A stretch of 64,000 nt of DNA from Micromonospora sp. NBC_01699 (GTDB lineage: Bacteria > Actinomycetota > Actinomycetes > Mycobacteriales > Micromonosporaceae). The stretch covers positions 7,624,001-7,688,000 of the forward strand of contig NZ_CP109199.1 in the NCBI RefSeq assembly GCF_036250065.1, given 5' to 3'. The notes below the pieces were generated by a model. That model saw only the letters and a program-made list of their open reading frames with translations. It did no database searches and was not told the DNA's origin. The position numbers and the translations under genes are program-made. Shown in pieces: positions 1 to 7,245 of the stretch (position 1 is the first letter of the stretch; every line of letters begins with the position of its first letter).

Positions 1-432
1 AAAATCGAGAACCCGACCGTCCGGGCCTCCATACTGGACAAGTGCGGTGCCGGCGCCAAGCCCGCAACGGCAACCAAGGCCAGCGTCAACCAGCGGTGGT
101 ACGACCACAACTGTGCGGTCGAGCCGAGTATCTCGGCCGGATTCCCATGGGCGATCAGTGTTGGCGCGACGGCCAAATGTGGTTCCGTGAAGACCGCGAG
201 CCGGACCAGTTCGTACGGCAAGGGCAAGACCTACACCCAGTACAACAGCGGCCGACCGGTATCCTGGAAGGACGGCAAGGCCGGCTCCGTGCCACAGAGC
301 GTGACGGATTCGCGGGGAAAGGTGAGCACGTTCGCATTCTGCCTCGGGGCGACCGCCACCGTGAAAATCTACGTCGGCACGAAGGACGACAGTTGGGTGG
401 CCAAGGATCTGAAAGCCTGCGTGAAGAAGTAG
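1..432 (+). CDS. C-terminal part of a secreted-type protein of unknown function (5' end outside window)
   Basis: The frame is open from the first base and stops at 430-432, giving 143 residues of a longer protein. The visible part is rich in Lys, Ser, Thr and Gly and has five cysteines at about 15, 40, 62, 111 and 141. It has no membrane segment and ends in a basic KKK-type tail. This composition fits a small exported, possibly disulfide-bonded protein, but the signal peptide would lie upstream and is not visible. I do not recognise the family. It converges on the recD2-like gene. Confidence 0.6.
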   Translation, partial: KIENPTVRASILDKCGAGAKPATATKASVNQRWYDHNCAVEPSISAGFPWAISVGATAKCGSVKTASRTSSYGKGKTYTQYNSGRPVSWKDGKAGSVPQSVTDSRGKVSTFAFCLGATATVKIYVGTKDDSWVAKDLKACVKK

Positions 433-521
433 CCGCCGTCCGACATGTTCTCGATGTGGCCGATCACCGCTCAGTGGTCGGCCACATTCGTGCGTGATAG
501 CCGGATCATCGAGGCCGACGG

Positions 522-2798
522 TTACGGCGAGGTCAGTCGATGGGTCAGGGCGGTGTGCCGGCGACCGGTCCCGGCGGTGCGGACCGCGATCGCGATCGCC
601 TTGCGGGAGCCGGCGAGCACGACGAGTTTCCGGGCCCGGGTGACCGCGGTGTAGAGCAGGTTGCGCTGCAACATCGTGTACGAACTCATGGTCACCGGAA
701 TCACCACCGCCGGATACTCGCTGCCCTGCGACCGGTGCACGGTGATGGCGTACGCGTGTTGCAGCTCGTCCAGCTCGTCAAAGTCGTACGCCAGGTCCTC
801 GTCCTCGTCGGTGCGGACGGTGAGCTGGCGGTCCTCGCCGCTGAGCGCGGTGATCACGCCGACCGTGCCGTTGAAGACCCCGGCCTTGCCCTTGTCGTAG
901 TTGTTGCGGACCTGGATGACCTTGTCGCCGACCCGGAAGACCCTGGCCCCGTGCCGCCGCTCCGGCATCGACTCGCGGTGCGGGGCGAGCGCCTCCTGAA
1001 GGATCGTGTTGAGGTTCCCGGCGCCGGCCGGGCCCCGGTGCATCGGGGTGAGCACCTGGATGTCACGCGGGTGCATTCTGAACTTGCGCGGGATCCGGTG
1101 CGCGACGATGTCGACCACGAGCTTGGCGGTGTCCTCCGGCTCGTCCATCGGGAAGAGGAAGAAGTCGGGATACTCGCCGATCGCGGGCGGCTGTCCGGCG
1201 TTGATCCGGTGCGCGTTGACCACCACCCCGGACTCCTGCGCCTGGCGGAAGATCTTCGTCAGACGTACCCGGGGAATGGCCTCGGCGCCGAGGATGTCGC
1301 GCAGCACCTCGCCCGCACCGACCGACGGCAACTGGTCCACGTCGCCGACCAGCAGCAGGTGTGCGCCGGGCGCGACCGCCTTGACCAGCTTGTTGGCCAG
1401 GATCAGGTCGAGCATCGACGCCTCGTCCACCACTATCAGGTCGGCGTCGATCGGGTTGTCCCGGTCGTGGGTCGGCTCGCCGCCGGGACGCAGTTGCAGC
1501 AGCCGGTGCACGGTAGCGGCCGGGTGCCCGGTCAGCTCGGTCATCCGCTTCGCGGCCCGGCCGGTCGGCGCGGCCAGCACGATCTTCGCCTGCTTCGCCG
1601 CAGCCAGGGCGATGATGGATTTGACCGTGAAGGACTTGCCGCAGCCGGGTCCGCCGGTGAGGACGGCGACCTTCGCGGTGAGTGCGAGCCGCACCGCCCG
1701 TTCCTGCTCGTCGGCCAGGTCGGCCCCGGTCCGGGTACGCAACCAGGCGAGCGCCTTCGTCCAGTCCACCCCGCCGAAGGCCGGCATCCGGTCACTGCGA
1801 TGGTTCAGCAGCCGGAGCAGGCTGTTGGCGAGCGCGGTCTCGGCCCGGTGGAACGGCACCAGGTACACCGCCGGAATCGTCGCGCCCTCGGTGCTGGGGT
1901 TCGGCACCTGTTCGCGTACGACGCCCTCGTCGGCGGCGAGGGTGTCCAGGCAGGTGCGGACCAGGTCGGCCGGGACCTGGAGGATCTCGGTGGCGTCGGC
2001 GACCAGGTTCGGTTCGGGCAGGTAGCAGTGCCCGCTGTCGGCCGCCTCGGAGAGGGTGTACTGGATGCCGGCCTGGACCCGTTGCGGGCTGTCGTGCGGA
2101 ATGCCGACGGCCTGGGCGATGGTGTCGGCGGTCTTGAAGCCGATCCCCCACACGTCGGCGGCCAGCCGGTACGGCTCGTCGCGAACCACTGCGACGGACT
2201 TGTCGGCGTACTTCTTGTAGATCCGTACGGCCAGTGAGGTGGAAACTCCGACACCCTGGAGGAAGATCATCACTTCCTTGATCGCCTTCTGTTCCTCCCA
2301 CGCGGCGCCGATCATCGCCGTACGCTTCTTGCCGAGCCCGTGCACCTCGACCAGCCGACCCGGCTCCTCCTCGATGATCCGCAGCGTGTCCGCCCCGAAC
2401 AGCTCCACGATCCGGGCGGCCATCTTCGGCCCGATCCCCTTGATCAGCCCCGAGCCGAGATACCGCTCAATCCCCTGGATCGTCGCCGGCAGCACAGTCG
2501 TGTACGAGTGCACCTCGAACTGTCGCCCGTACTTCGGGTGCGAGCCCCACCGCCCGACCAGCCGCAGGCTCTCCCCCGGCTGCGCCCCGAGCAGCGCCCC
2601 GACCACGGTCAGCAGATCATTGCCGGAGCGGTCGGTGGCGACGCGAGCGATCGTGTACCCGGTCTCCTCATTGGCGTACGTGATCCGCTCCAGCACCGCG
2701 TCCAGCAGCACCGTGCCCGGCGGGCGACTCCCAGCGCCGGTCGAAGCGGGTGGTACGGCGGTTCCGGTCGCGGTCAGGCTCACCCGAACATCATGCAT
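522..2798 (-). CDS. recD2: RecD2-like ATP-dependent 5'-3' DNA helicase (SF1B)
   Basis: 758 residues, the usual length for RecD2 helicases that act without RecBC in DNA repair and replication-fork maintenance. The N-terminal half has OB-like and helix-hairpin-helix regions (GLIKGIGPKMA near 118, EVHGLGKK near 152). The SF1 motor follows, with Walker A GGPGCGKS at about 382-389, VVDEASMLD at about 456-464, GDVDQLPSVGAG near 485, and a C-terminal VHRSQGSEYP motif. The ATG at 2798 is chosen because the open frame further upstream only mirrors the neighbouring regulator gene and shows no helicase homology. It lies 7 bp after that regulator's stop, so the two may be cotranscribed. Confidence 0.93.
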   Translation of the reverse strand: MHDVRVSLTATGTAVPPASTGAGSRPPGTVLLDAVLERITYANEETGYTIARVATDRSGNDLLTVVGALLGAQPGESLRLVGRWGSHPKYGRQFEVHSYTTVLPATIQGIERYLGSGLIKGIGPKMAARIVELFGADTLRIIEEEPGRLVEVHGLGKKRTAMIGAAWEEQKAIKEVMIFLQGVGVSTSLAVRIYKKYADKSVAVVRDEPYRLAADVWGIGFKTADTIAQAVGIPHDSPQRVQAGIQYTLSEAADSGHCYLPEPNLVADATEILQVPADLVRTCLDTLAADEGVVREQVPNPSTEGATIPAVYLVPFHRAETALANSLLRLLNHRSDRMPAFGGVDWTKALAWLRTRTGADLADEQERAVRLALTAKVAVLTGGPGCGKSFTVKSIIALAAAKQAKIVLAAPTGRAAKRMTELTGHPAATVHRLLQLRPGGEPTHDRDNPIDADLIVVDEASMLDLILANKLVKAVAPGAHLLLVGDVDQLPSVGAGEVLRDILGAEAIPRVRLTKIFRQAQESGVVVNAHRINAGQPPAIGEYPDFFLFPMDEPEDTAKLVVDIVAHRIPRKFRMHPRDIQVLTPMHRGPAGAGNLNTILQEALAPHRESMPERRHGARVFRVGDKVIQVRNNYDKGKAGVFNGTVGVITALSGEDRQLTVRTDEDEDLAYDFDELDELQHAYAITVHRSQGSEYPAVVIPVTMSSYTMLQRNLLYTAVTRARKLVVLAGSRKAIAIAVRTAGTGRRHTALTHRLTSP

Positions 2799-2805
2799 GC
2801 AGCCA

Positions 2806-3138
2806 TCAGGCGATGTTGAGCTGGATGTTGCCGATGCGGGCAACGATGTCGAGGTGGCCACCGAGCCCGGTGACATAGGCGCGGAGGGTTTCGAGGTTGG
2901 TGGCGGTGCCGCTTTCGATCTGGCTGATATGGGCCTGGGAAAGGCCGGCGGTTTCAGCGAGTTGGGTCTGCGTGAGGCCGAGTTGTTTGCGGATCTCGGC
3001 AAGTTGGGCGCCGCTGATCGAGGCAAGCATTTCTTCTCGCATCTGGGTCCGGCGGCGGATGCGCTCCTCGCTGTCCCAGTCGGGGTCAGCCGCCCGCGCC
3101 TCGGCTTTGACATCGCGCCAATTCGATGCTCCGGTCAT
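2806..3138 (-). CDS. XRE-family helix-turn-helix protein, HigA-like antitoxin or regulator
   Basis: 110 residues. The C-terminal half is a XRE DNA-binding domain, with QLGLTQTQLAETAGLSQAHI then SQIESGTA at about residues 60-87. The ending GGHLDIVARIGNIQLNIA is typical of antitoxins paired with RelE/HigB toxins. The ATG at 3138 has an excellent ribosome site, AAGGAGG, 7 nt upstream. No intact toxin gene is present: only about 120 bp separate it from the DUF397 gene upstream. It therefore looks like a solitary antitoxin-type regulator. The helicase gene follows 7 bp downstream. Confidence 0.85.
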   Translation of the reverse strand: MTGASNWRDVKAEARAADPDWDSEERIRRRTQMREEMLASISGAQLAEIRKQLGLTQTQLAETAGLSQAHISQIESGTATNLETLRAYVTGLGGHLDIVARIGNIQLNIA

Positions 3139-3216
3139 GTCTGCACCTCCTTGAGAACTGTCAGGTTCAGGACCTCGCCCGGATAGGAGTCGTGCAGCCG
3201 AGCTCGGGTGCGAAGA

Positions 3217-3242
3217 AGCCCCCGGCCAGCAGGTCGGGGGCT
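3217..3242 (-). terminator. Hairpin terminator after the DUF397 gene
   Basis: AGCCCCCG at 3217-3224 pairs with CGGGGGCT at 3235-3242 over a 10-nt loop. On the minus strand it follows the DUF397 stop by about 20 bp and runs into TTCTTCG. It probably separates the DUF397/DUF5753 unit from the XRE-recD2 unit. Confidence 0.6.
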
Positions 3243-3262
3243 GCTCCGCGTCGGATGAGGGT

Positions 3263-3463
3263 CTAGTTCTGCTTTGCCTGATTGACGAAGCCACGCCACG
3301 CGGTCGGCTTGAAGGTCAGCGCGGGGCCGGACGGGTCATTGCTGTCGCGGACGGCCACGACGCCGGGCAGGTTGTCGGCCACCTCGACGCAGCCCCCGCC
3401 TCCCGTGTTGCTTCTGGTCGACTTCCTCCACTGAGCCCTACTGAGGTCGGTGCTGGCTCTCAA
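3263..3463 (-). CDS. DUF397 domain protein
   Basis: 66 residues with the DUF397 signature: QWRKSTRSN near residue 11, GGCVEVADN near 23, VAVRDSNDPSGPAL near 36, then a terminal FKPTAWRGFV. DUF397 proteins occur almost only in actinomycetes, usually beside an XRE/DUF5753 regulator. They are thought to act as the regulator's partner, antitoxin-like in some proposals. The start overlaps the end of the upstream regulator by 26 bp, so translation is probably coupled. A second DUF397 gene lies at 53131-53334. Confidence 0.9.
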   Translation of the reverse strand: MRASTDLSRAQWRKSTRSNTGGGGCVEVADNLPGVVAVRDSNDPSGPALTFKPTAWRGFVNQAKQN

Positions 3464-4178
3464 TCTCCTTGATCAGGGCGAGCGACAATCCTTCGGGGAG
3501 GGCGGCGCTCCGCACGCCTTCCCACCTCGCCAGAAGCCTAGCCACATGCTCCTCGACGCCAACCGGCAATCCATCGATCTGATGGTCCAGGTAACCGACC
3601 CAGGCCCCGTCCGCCAACATCGCCAGCATGAGCGGACCGGACAGCCCGATGTGCAGACCGGCGCTCAACGGCACGACATGGATATGAACGTACGGCAGCT
3701 CAGCCATGCGCAGCAGGTGGGCGAGTTGCTCCCCCATGATTGCTTCGCGAAGGCGCAACGCGGACTCATCGATGACGCCGATGATCTGAGGGGGGCGCTC
3801 GCGGGTAAGGATCTCCTGCCGCCCCATCCGGGTGGCCAGCTGCTGCTCCACCTCGGATTCCGAGAGGGTGTCATCGAGGCGCAGCACCGCGCGGGCATAG
3901 TTCTCGGTCTGGAACAGGCCGGGGATCAGTATCGGCTCGAAGAATCGGAGCTGCCTCGCGTCGCGCTCGGCCTCCGGCCAGGGCTTGAGCCAGGTCGGCT
4001 CACCGTCCTCCTGCGCCGACCTCAGCAGAGACTCGAACAGTCCACCGCTATCCAGGAGGTCGTCGGTCCGCCTGGCGTACGGCATGTCGAGCAATCGGGT
4101 TCCGGTTTCCACGGCAGAAACAGTGGAGCCCGAGTAGTTCGCGCGCTTGCCGAATTCCTCCTGCGACATGTTGCGCAA
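3438..4178 (-). CDS. XRE-family regulator with DUF5753 domain, probably N-terminally frameshifted
   Basis: 246 residues from a TTG codon. An incomplete HTH (SQEEFGKRANYSGSTVSAVE, about 5-24) is followed by a full DUF5753 sensor-like domain: WLKPWPEAERDARQLRFFEP, then ILIPGLFQTENYARAV. The same frame continues upstream of the TTG as plausible family sequence (FIRDQLRRQRGL) but has no ATG, GTG or TTG there. A well-placed ATG with GGAGG lies at 4234 in another frame and encodes MERKDPFSS, a fitting N-terminus. This suggests a one-base deletion near 4210-4216. The gene may be a recent pseudogene, a sequencing error, or a truncated protein. Confidence 0.72.
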   Translation of the reverse strand: MRNMSQEEFGKRANYSGSTVSAVETGTRLLDMPYARRTDDLLDSGGLFESLLRSAQEDGEPTWLKPWPEAERDARQLRFFEPILIPGLFQTENYARAVLRLDDTLSESEVEQQLATRMGRQEILTRERPPQIIGVIDESALRLREAIMGEQLAHLLRMAELPYVHIHVVPLSAGLHIGLSGPLMLAMLADGAWVGYLDHQIDGLPVGVEEHVARLLARWEGVRSAALPEGLSLALIKEIESQHRPQ

Positions 4179-4234
4179 GCCTCGCTGCCTACGAAGCTGA
4201 TCACGAATGAAGAGAAGGGATCTTTGCGTTCCAT

Positions 4235-4658
4235 TGCACCTCCAGATTCTCGACCATGATCGCCAGGCTCCGCCAGCAATTGGCAGGCAGAGTTACCGAG
4301 TCCTGGGCCATGACCTGCGCGAACGGTCTTCCACAATAGCGGGGTCGTGAGACAACTGTCATTAGGTAGAGGCGCTCGGATCCACATCCCTCGACTGTCG
4401 GGCGAGACTGCGCAAGGTCACTACCACACCCTGCCGGGGTTGCCCCCGCCGTCCTGTCCCGTCCGGGACAACTGGCCCGTCGGCTCCGGGAATCGCTCCG
4501 TCATGACCCGGACAGACCCGTACGGCTCAAACCTTCGATTAACCCCCGGCAGAGGTTTAGGTGGAATGAGTCAGCTCGGGAGGTCCTCCTCGGGTGGATC
4601 GACCCGGATCAGATCGCTCGTTTGTCGACTCTGACCAGACACCGTGAGGGAGCCACCC
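4235..4658. other. Intergenic region between divergent genes
   Basis: About 420 bp without a supportable gene. It should carry the promoters of the minus-strand DUF5753 regulator and the plus-strand nuclease gene. I see no clear -35/-10 pair, palindrome or RNA structure to single out. Confidence 0.4.
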
Positions 4659-5492
4659 ATGCCATCGGTACGACGGCAACTGCTTACCGCCAAGGTGACG
4701 CCACTCGCCTTGGCCACCGCCCTCATCGGCGCACTCATCGCCGGCACCGCCGTGCTCGCCTCGGCCGCCGAGTCGACCGCGCCACTGTCCAATCGGGTAA
4801 TGACCTGGAACATCCACGTCGGGAAGGACGGCGGTCCGGCGGAGAAGGCAAAGGAAATCGCCAAGTACCGGCCACAGGTCCTCGGCATACAGGAAGCCTG
4901 CCGAGAGGATGTTAGGAAGACGGTCGAGATCCTCAAGAGCAAGTACAAACTCAGGTACCACATCGCCTACGGCACCGTGATGAATGACCGGGCCAACTGC
5001 GGATTCTGGGGCGGAAACGCCTTTGGGCAGGCGATCATCTCGGCAGCGCCGATTACGACGAAGGGCAACAAGCTCTACGCTCGCGGCGGCACCGAGCCGC
5101 GCGGTTACATGTGGGTGGAGACCACTGTCAACGGCAAGAAAACCCGGGTGTTCAACACCCATCTTTCCGAGCACGGCCAGAACGAGCTTCGGGCCGAGCA
5201 GGTCGGAACCCTGGTTGAGGTGGCGAGACAGTTCGCCAGATCCATAGTGCTCGGCGACTTCAACGCTCAGCCGCACTCGTCGGAAATGCGGTCCATGTGG
5301 GTGTACTACCGGGATGCCGACCCCAACTGTGGCTCCAAGGCAAACGCGAAGTGCAAGGCGACCGCAGACGCGGGTCCCCCTCGCAAAAAATTTGACTACG
5401 TCTTTCTACGGAAAAACATGGCTCTTCCGGGCGTGACTGTCGTGAATTCAAAGTACTCCGACCACGACATCGTCTACGCCGACCTGAGATAG
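4659..5492 (+). CDS. Secreted endonuclease/exonuclease/phosphatase-family protein
   Basis: 277 residues. The N-terminus MPSVRRQLLTAK plus a hydrophobic stretch ending near ASAAES (about 38) is a Sec signal peptide. The mature part shows the DNase I-like fold motifs in order: MTWNIHVG (48-55), LGIQEACRED with the metal-binding Glu at 79, the NTHLSEHG motif, LGDFNAQP near 189, and a final YSDHDIVYADL with the catalytic Asp-His. Substrate could be DNA, a phosphoinositide or another phosphodiester; the fold alone does not decide. Several cysteines suggest disulfides outside the cell. The ATG at 4659 is preferred over an upstream in-frame GTG (4644) because GAGGGA sits 7 nt upstream. Confidence 0.85.
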   Translation: MPSVRRQLLTAKVTPLALATALIGALIAGTAVLASAAESTAPLSNRVMTWNIHVGKDGGPAEKAKEIAKYRPQVLGIQEACREDVRKTVEILKSKYKLRYHIAYGTVMNDRANCGFWGGNAFGQAIISAAPITTKGNKLYARGGTEPRGYMWVETTVNGKKTRVFNTHLSEHGQNELRAEQVGTLVEVARQFARSIVLGDFNAQPHSSEMRSMWVYYRDADPNCGSKANAKCKATADAGPPRKKFDYVFLRKNMALPGVTVVNSKYSDHDIVYADLR

Positions 5493-5494
5493 GG

Positions 5495-5535
5495 CCGAGC
5501 CCCGGTGGTCGGAGCAACCAACCACCGGGGCTCGG
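5495..5535. terminator. Bidirectional terminator, 15-bp perfect stem
   Basis: CCGAGCCCCGGTGGT (5495-5509) pairs exactly with ACCACCGGGGCTCGG (5521-5535) across an 11-nt loop. It lies 2 bp after the nuclease stop and 15 bp from the end of the convergent pectate lyase gene, so it can serve both. Confidence 0.85.
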
Positions 5536-5550
5536 TACGCCGCTGGCTCG

Positions 5551-7152
5551 TCAGATACGACCGGTTCCCGCACCGGCCGTCACCGTGGCGATCACCGACG
5601 TGGTCGGGTCGAGCGGGTACGCGTACGGCGGGGTGGTGAAGCTGCCGACCTGGGTGATGTTGTTGACGCCGCCGCCGAAGTCGTTGCCCCGTTCGACGGC
5701 GTACCCGTCCTGGACCGACAGGGTGGTCGTCTTGATCGGCGTACCGGTGTTGCGGAAGACGTTGTTCTCCACCAGCACCTGCGCGCTCATTCGGGAGTGC
5801 ACCCCGTTGACCACGTTCGAGTAGTAGTTGTTGTAGACGTGCGCGGTGCCGAACCGGACGCTCGGGCCACGGGCGTCCAGGTTGGACCAGTGGTTGTGGT
5901 GGTAGGTGACCGTCAGGTGCCCGGTGTCCTCGGCGACGTTGTCGTCGTCGTGCCCGATCAGCGAGGTCTTCCAGTGGTCCCGGAGGATGTTCCAGGAGAC
6001 CGTGATGAAGTCCGACGCGTGGGTGATGTCGATCAGGCCGTCGTAGTAGTCGATGTCGTGGGCCCGATCGCTCGACAATTCATTGTGGTCGATCCAGACA
6101 TGATGACTGTTTTGCACGGTGATCGCATCTACCCCGACCGGGAACGAGATCTTCAGGTTGCGGATGATGATGTTCTGCTGGCCGGACATCTTCAGCCCGC
6201 CGCCGGTGAAGCCGGAGTTGGCGCCCACCCCGACGATGGTCTTGTTCGACCGGACGTACACCGCGTCGTTCAGCGTGATGATCCCGGAAACCTGGATGAC
6301 CAGCGTGTCCCGGCTGCCGGCCTGGGTCTCGAACCCGGCCGCGTCGGTCACCGTCACGACCGCCCCGCCGGCCCCGCCGGTGGTGGTGGCCAGGCCACGC
6401 CCACTGACCGCGCCGTAACCGACCAGCCCGGCCGGCGTCTGCGGCGGCGGGTTCGTCGGCGGACCGGTTGTCGGCGGTGCGGTCGTACCCGTCGGCACGA
6501 CCGTCGGGGTGGTCGTCGGCGGCGCGGTGCCGGCGCCGGTCACCGTCACGTCGTCGAAAGAACCATTGGCGTACGCGGCCAGCAGCCCGACCCGGCCGCT
6601 GGTCAGGGTGCTGTCGGTGGCGTTGACCAGGGCGGCACCGTTCAACAGGCCACGCAGACCGGTACCGGTGACCTCCAGCGCCAGGGTGTGCCACCCGCCC
6701 ACGGTCACCGTGGCCGGGGCAGATGCCAGCACGGTCTGCGTACCGCCGGACCGTTCGCGCAGTTCCAGCCGCCCGGCGTTGGTGAGCACCAGCGCGTAGT
6801 AACTCGACGAGGTCTGCACCCGCGCGGCCAGCCCGATCGAACGGTCGGTGCCGTTGAACGCGGTCGGCTTGACCCGCGCCTGCACGGTGTAGTCCGTCCA
6901 GGTCGCGGTGCCGGCGGTGGCTCGGGCGTCACTGCTGGTGCTCGACTGGCGCAGCACCTGCGAGCCGTCGCCGGTCACCGACCAGCTTCCGCCCGACTTG
7001 GACCAGTTGTTGGAGTTTCCACCTTCGAAGTTGTCGGCGAACAGCGTGTCGGCGTACGCGAAACCGCCGCCGAGCGCGACGAACAGTGCGGTCGCGGTGC
7101 CGGCCGCGGCGGCGACCAACCCGCCCCGCCGGAGTCGGGATCGAGCTTTCAC
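5551..7152 (-). CDS. Secreted pectate lyase, PL1 family, with N-terminal concanavalin-like module
   Basis: 533 residues. Signal peptide 1-34 (cleavage after FAYA), a concanavalin/LamG-like beta-sandwich about 36-205 (DNFEGGNSNNWSKSGGSW), a Thr/Pro linker about 207-240, then a PL1 right-handed beta-helix to the C-terminus. PL1 landmarks are VWIDHNEL (353-360), DGLIDITHASDFITVSWN (371-388), KTSLIGHDDDN, and ARGPSVRFG (427-435) carrying the catalytic-type Arg. The family cleaves polygalacturonate by calcium-dependent beta-elimination. It is the most divergent of the four modular lyases here in its catalytic domain. A terminator follows at 5495-5535. Confidence 0.93.
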   Translation of the reverse strand: MKARSRLRRGGLVAAAAGTATALFVALGGGFAYADTLFADNFEGGNSNNWSKSGGSWSVTGDGSQVLRQSSTSSDARATAGTATWTDYTVQARVKPTAFNGTDRSIGLAARVQTSSSYYALVLTNAGRLELRERSGGTQTVLASAPATVTVGGWHTLALEVTGTGLRGLLNGAALVNATDSTLTSGRVGLLAAYANGSFDDVTVTGAGTAPPTTTPTVVPTGTTAPPTTGPPTNPPPQTPAGLVGYGAVSGRGLATTTGGAGGAVVTVTDAAGFETQAGSRDTLVIQVSGIITLNDAVYVRSNKTIVGVGANSGFTGGGLKMSGQQNIIIRNLKISFPVGVDAITVQNSHHVWIDHNELSSDRAHDIDYYDGLIDITHASDFITVSWNILRDHWKTSLIGHDDDNVAEDTGHLTVTYHHNHWSNLDARGPSVRFGTAHVYNNYYSNVVNGVHSRMSAQVLVENNVFRNTGTPIKTTTLSVQDGYAVERGNDFGGGVNNITQVGSFTTPPYAYPLDPTTSVIATVTAGAGTGRI

Positions 7153-7174
7153 GAGGCCCTCCAGCCACGAAAGC

Positions 7175-7217
7175 CACAGGGGCCCCGCCGGATCGGATGA
7201 CCGGAGGAGCCCCTGTG
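7175..7217 (-). terminator. Hairpin terminator after pectate lyase gene
   Basis: CACAGGGGC (7175-7183) pairs with GCCCCTGTG (7209-7217), with additional CCGG/CCGG pairing inside. It follows the minus-strand lyase ending at 7246 and precedes the next lyase gene. Confidence 0.65.
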
Positions 7218-7245
7218 AACCGTTTGTCAGAGACCAAACCGTGTG

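Noticed and set aside
540-2237. A 565-codon open frame on the plus strand opposite recD2.
   Set aside because: Its protein is low-complexity (Arg, Gly, Val, Asp runs) and mirrors the helicase codons; a typical antisense frame at this GC content.
2799-3113. A longer N-terminus for the RecD2 helicase.
   Set aside because: The extra 105 residues are Ser/Pro-rich translation of the XRE gene in another frame and have no helicase homology.
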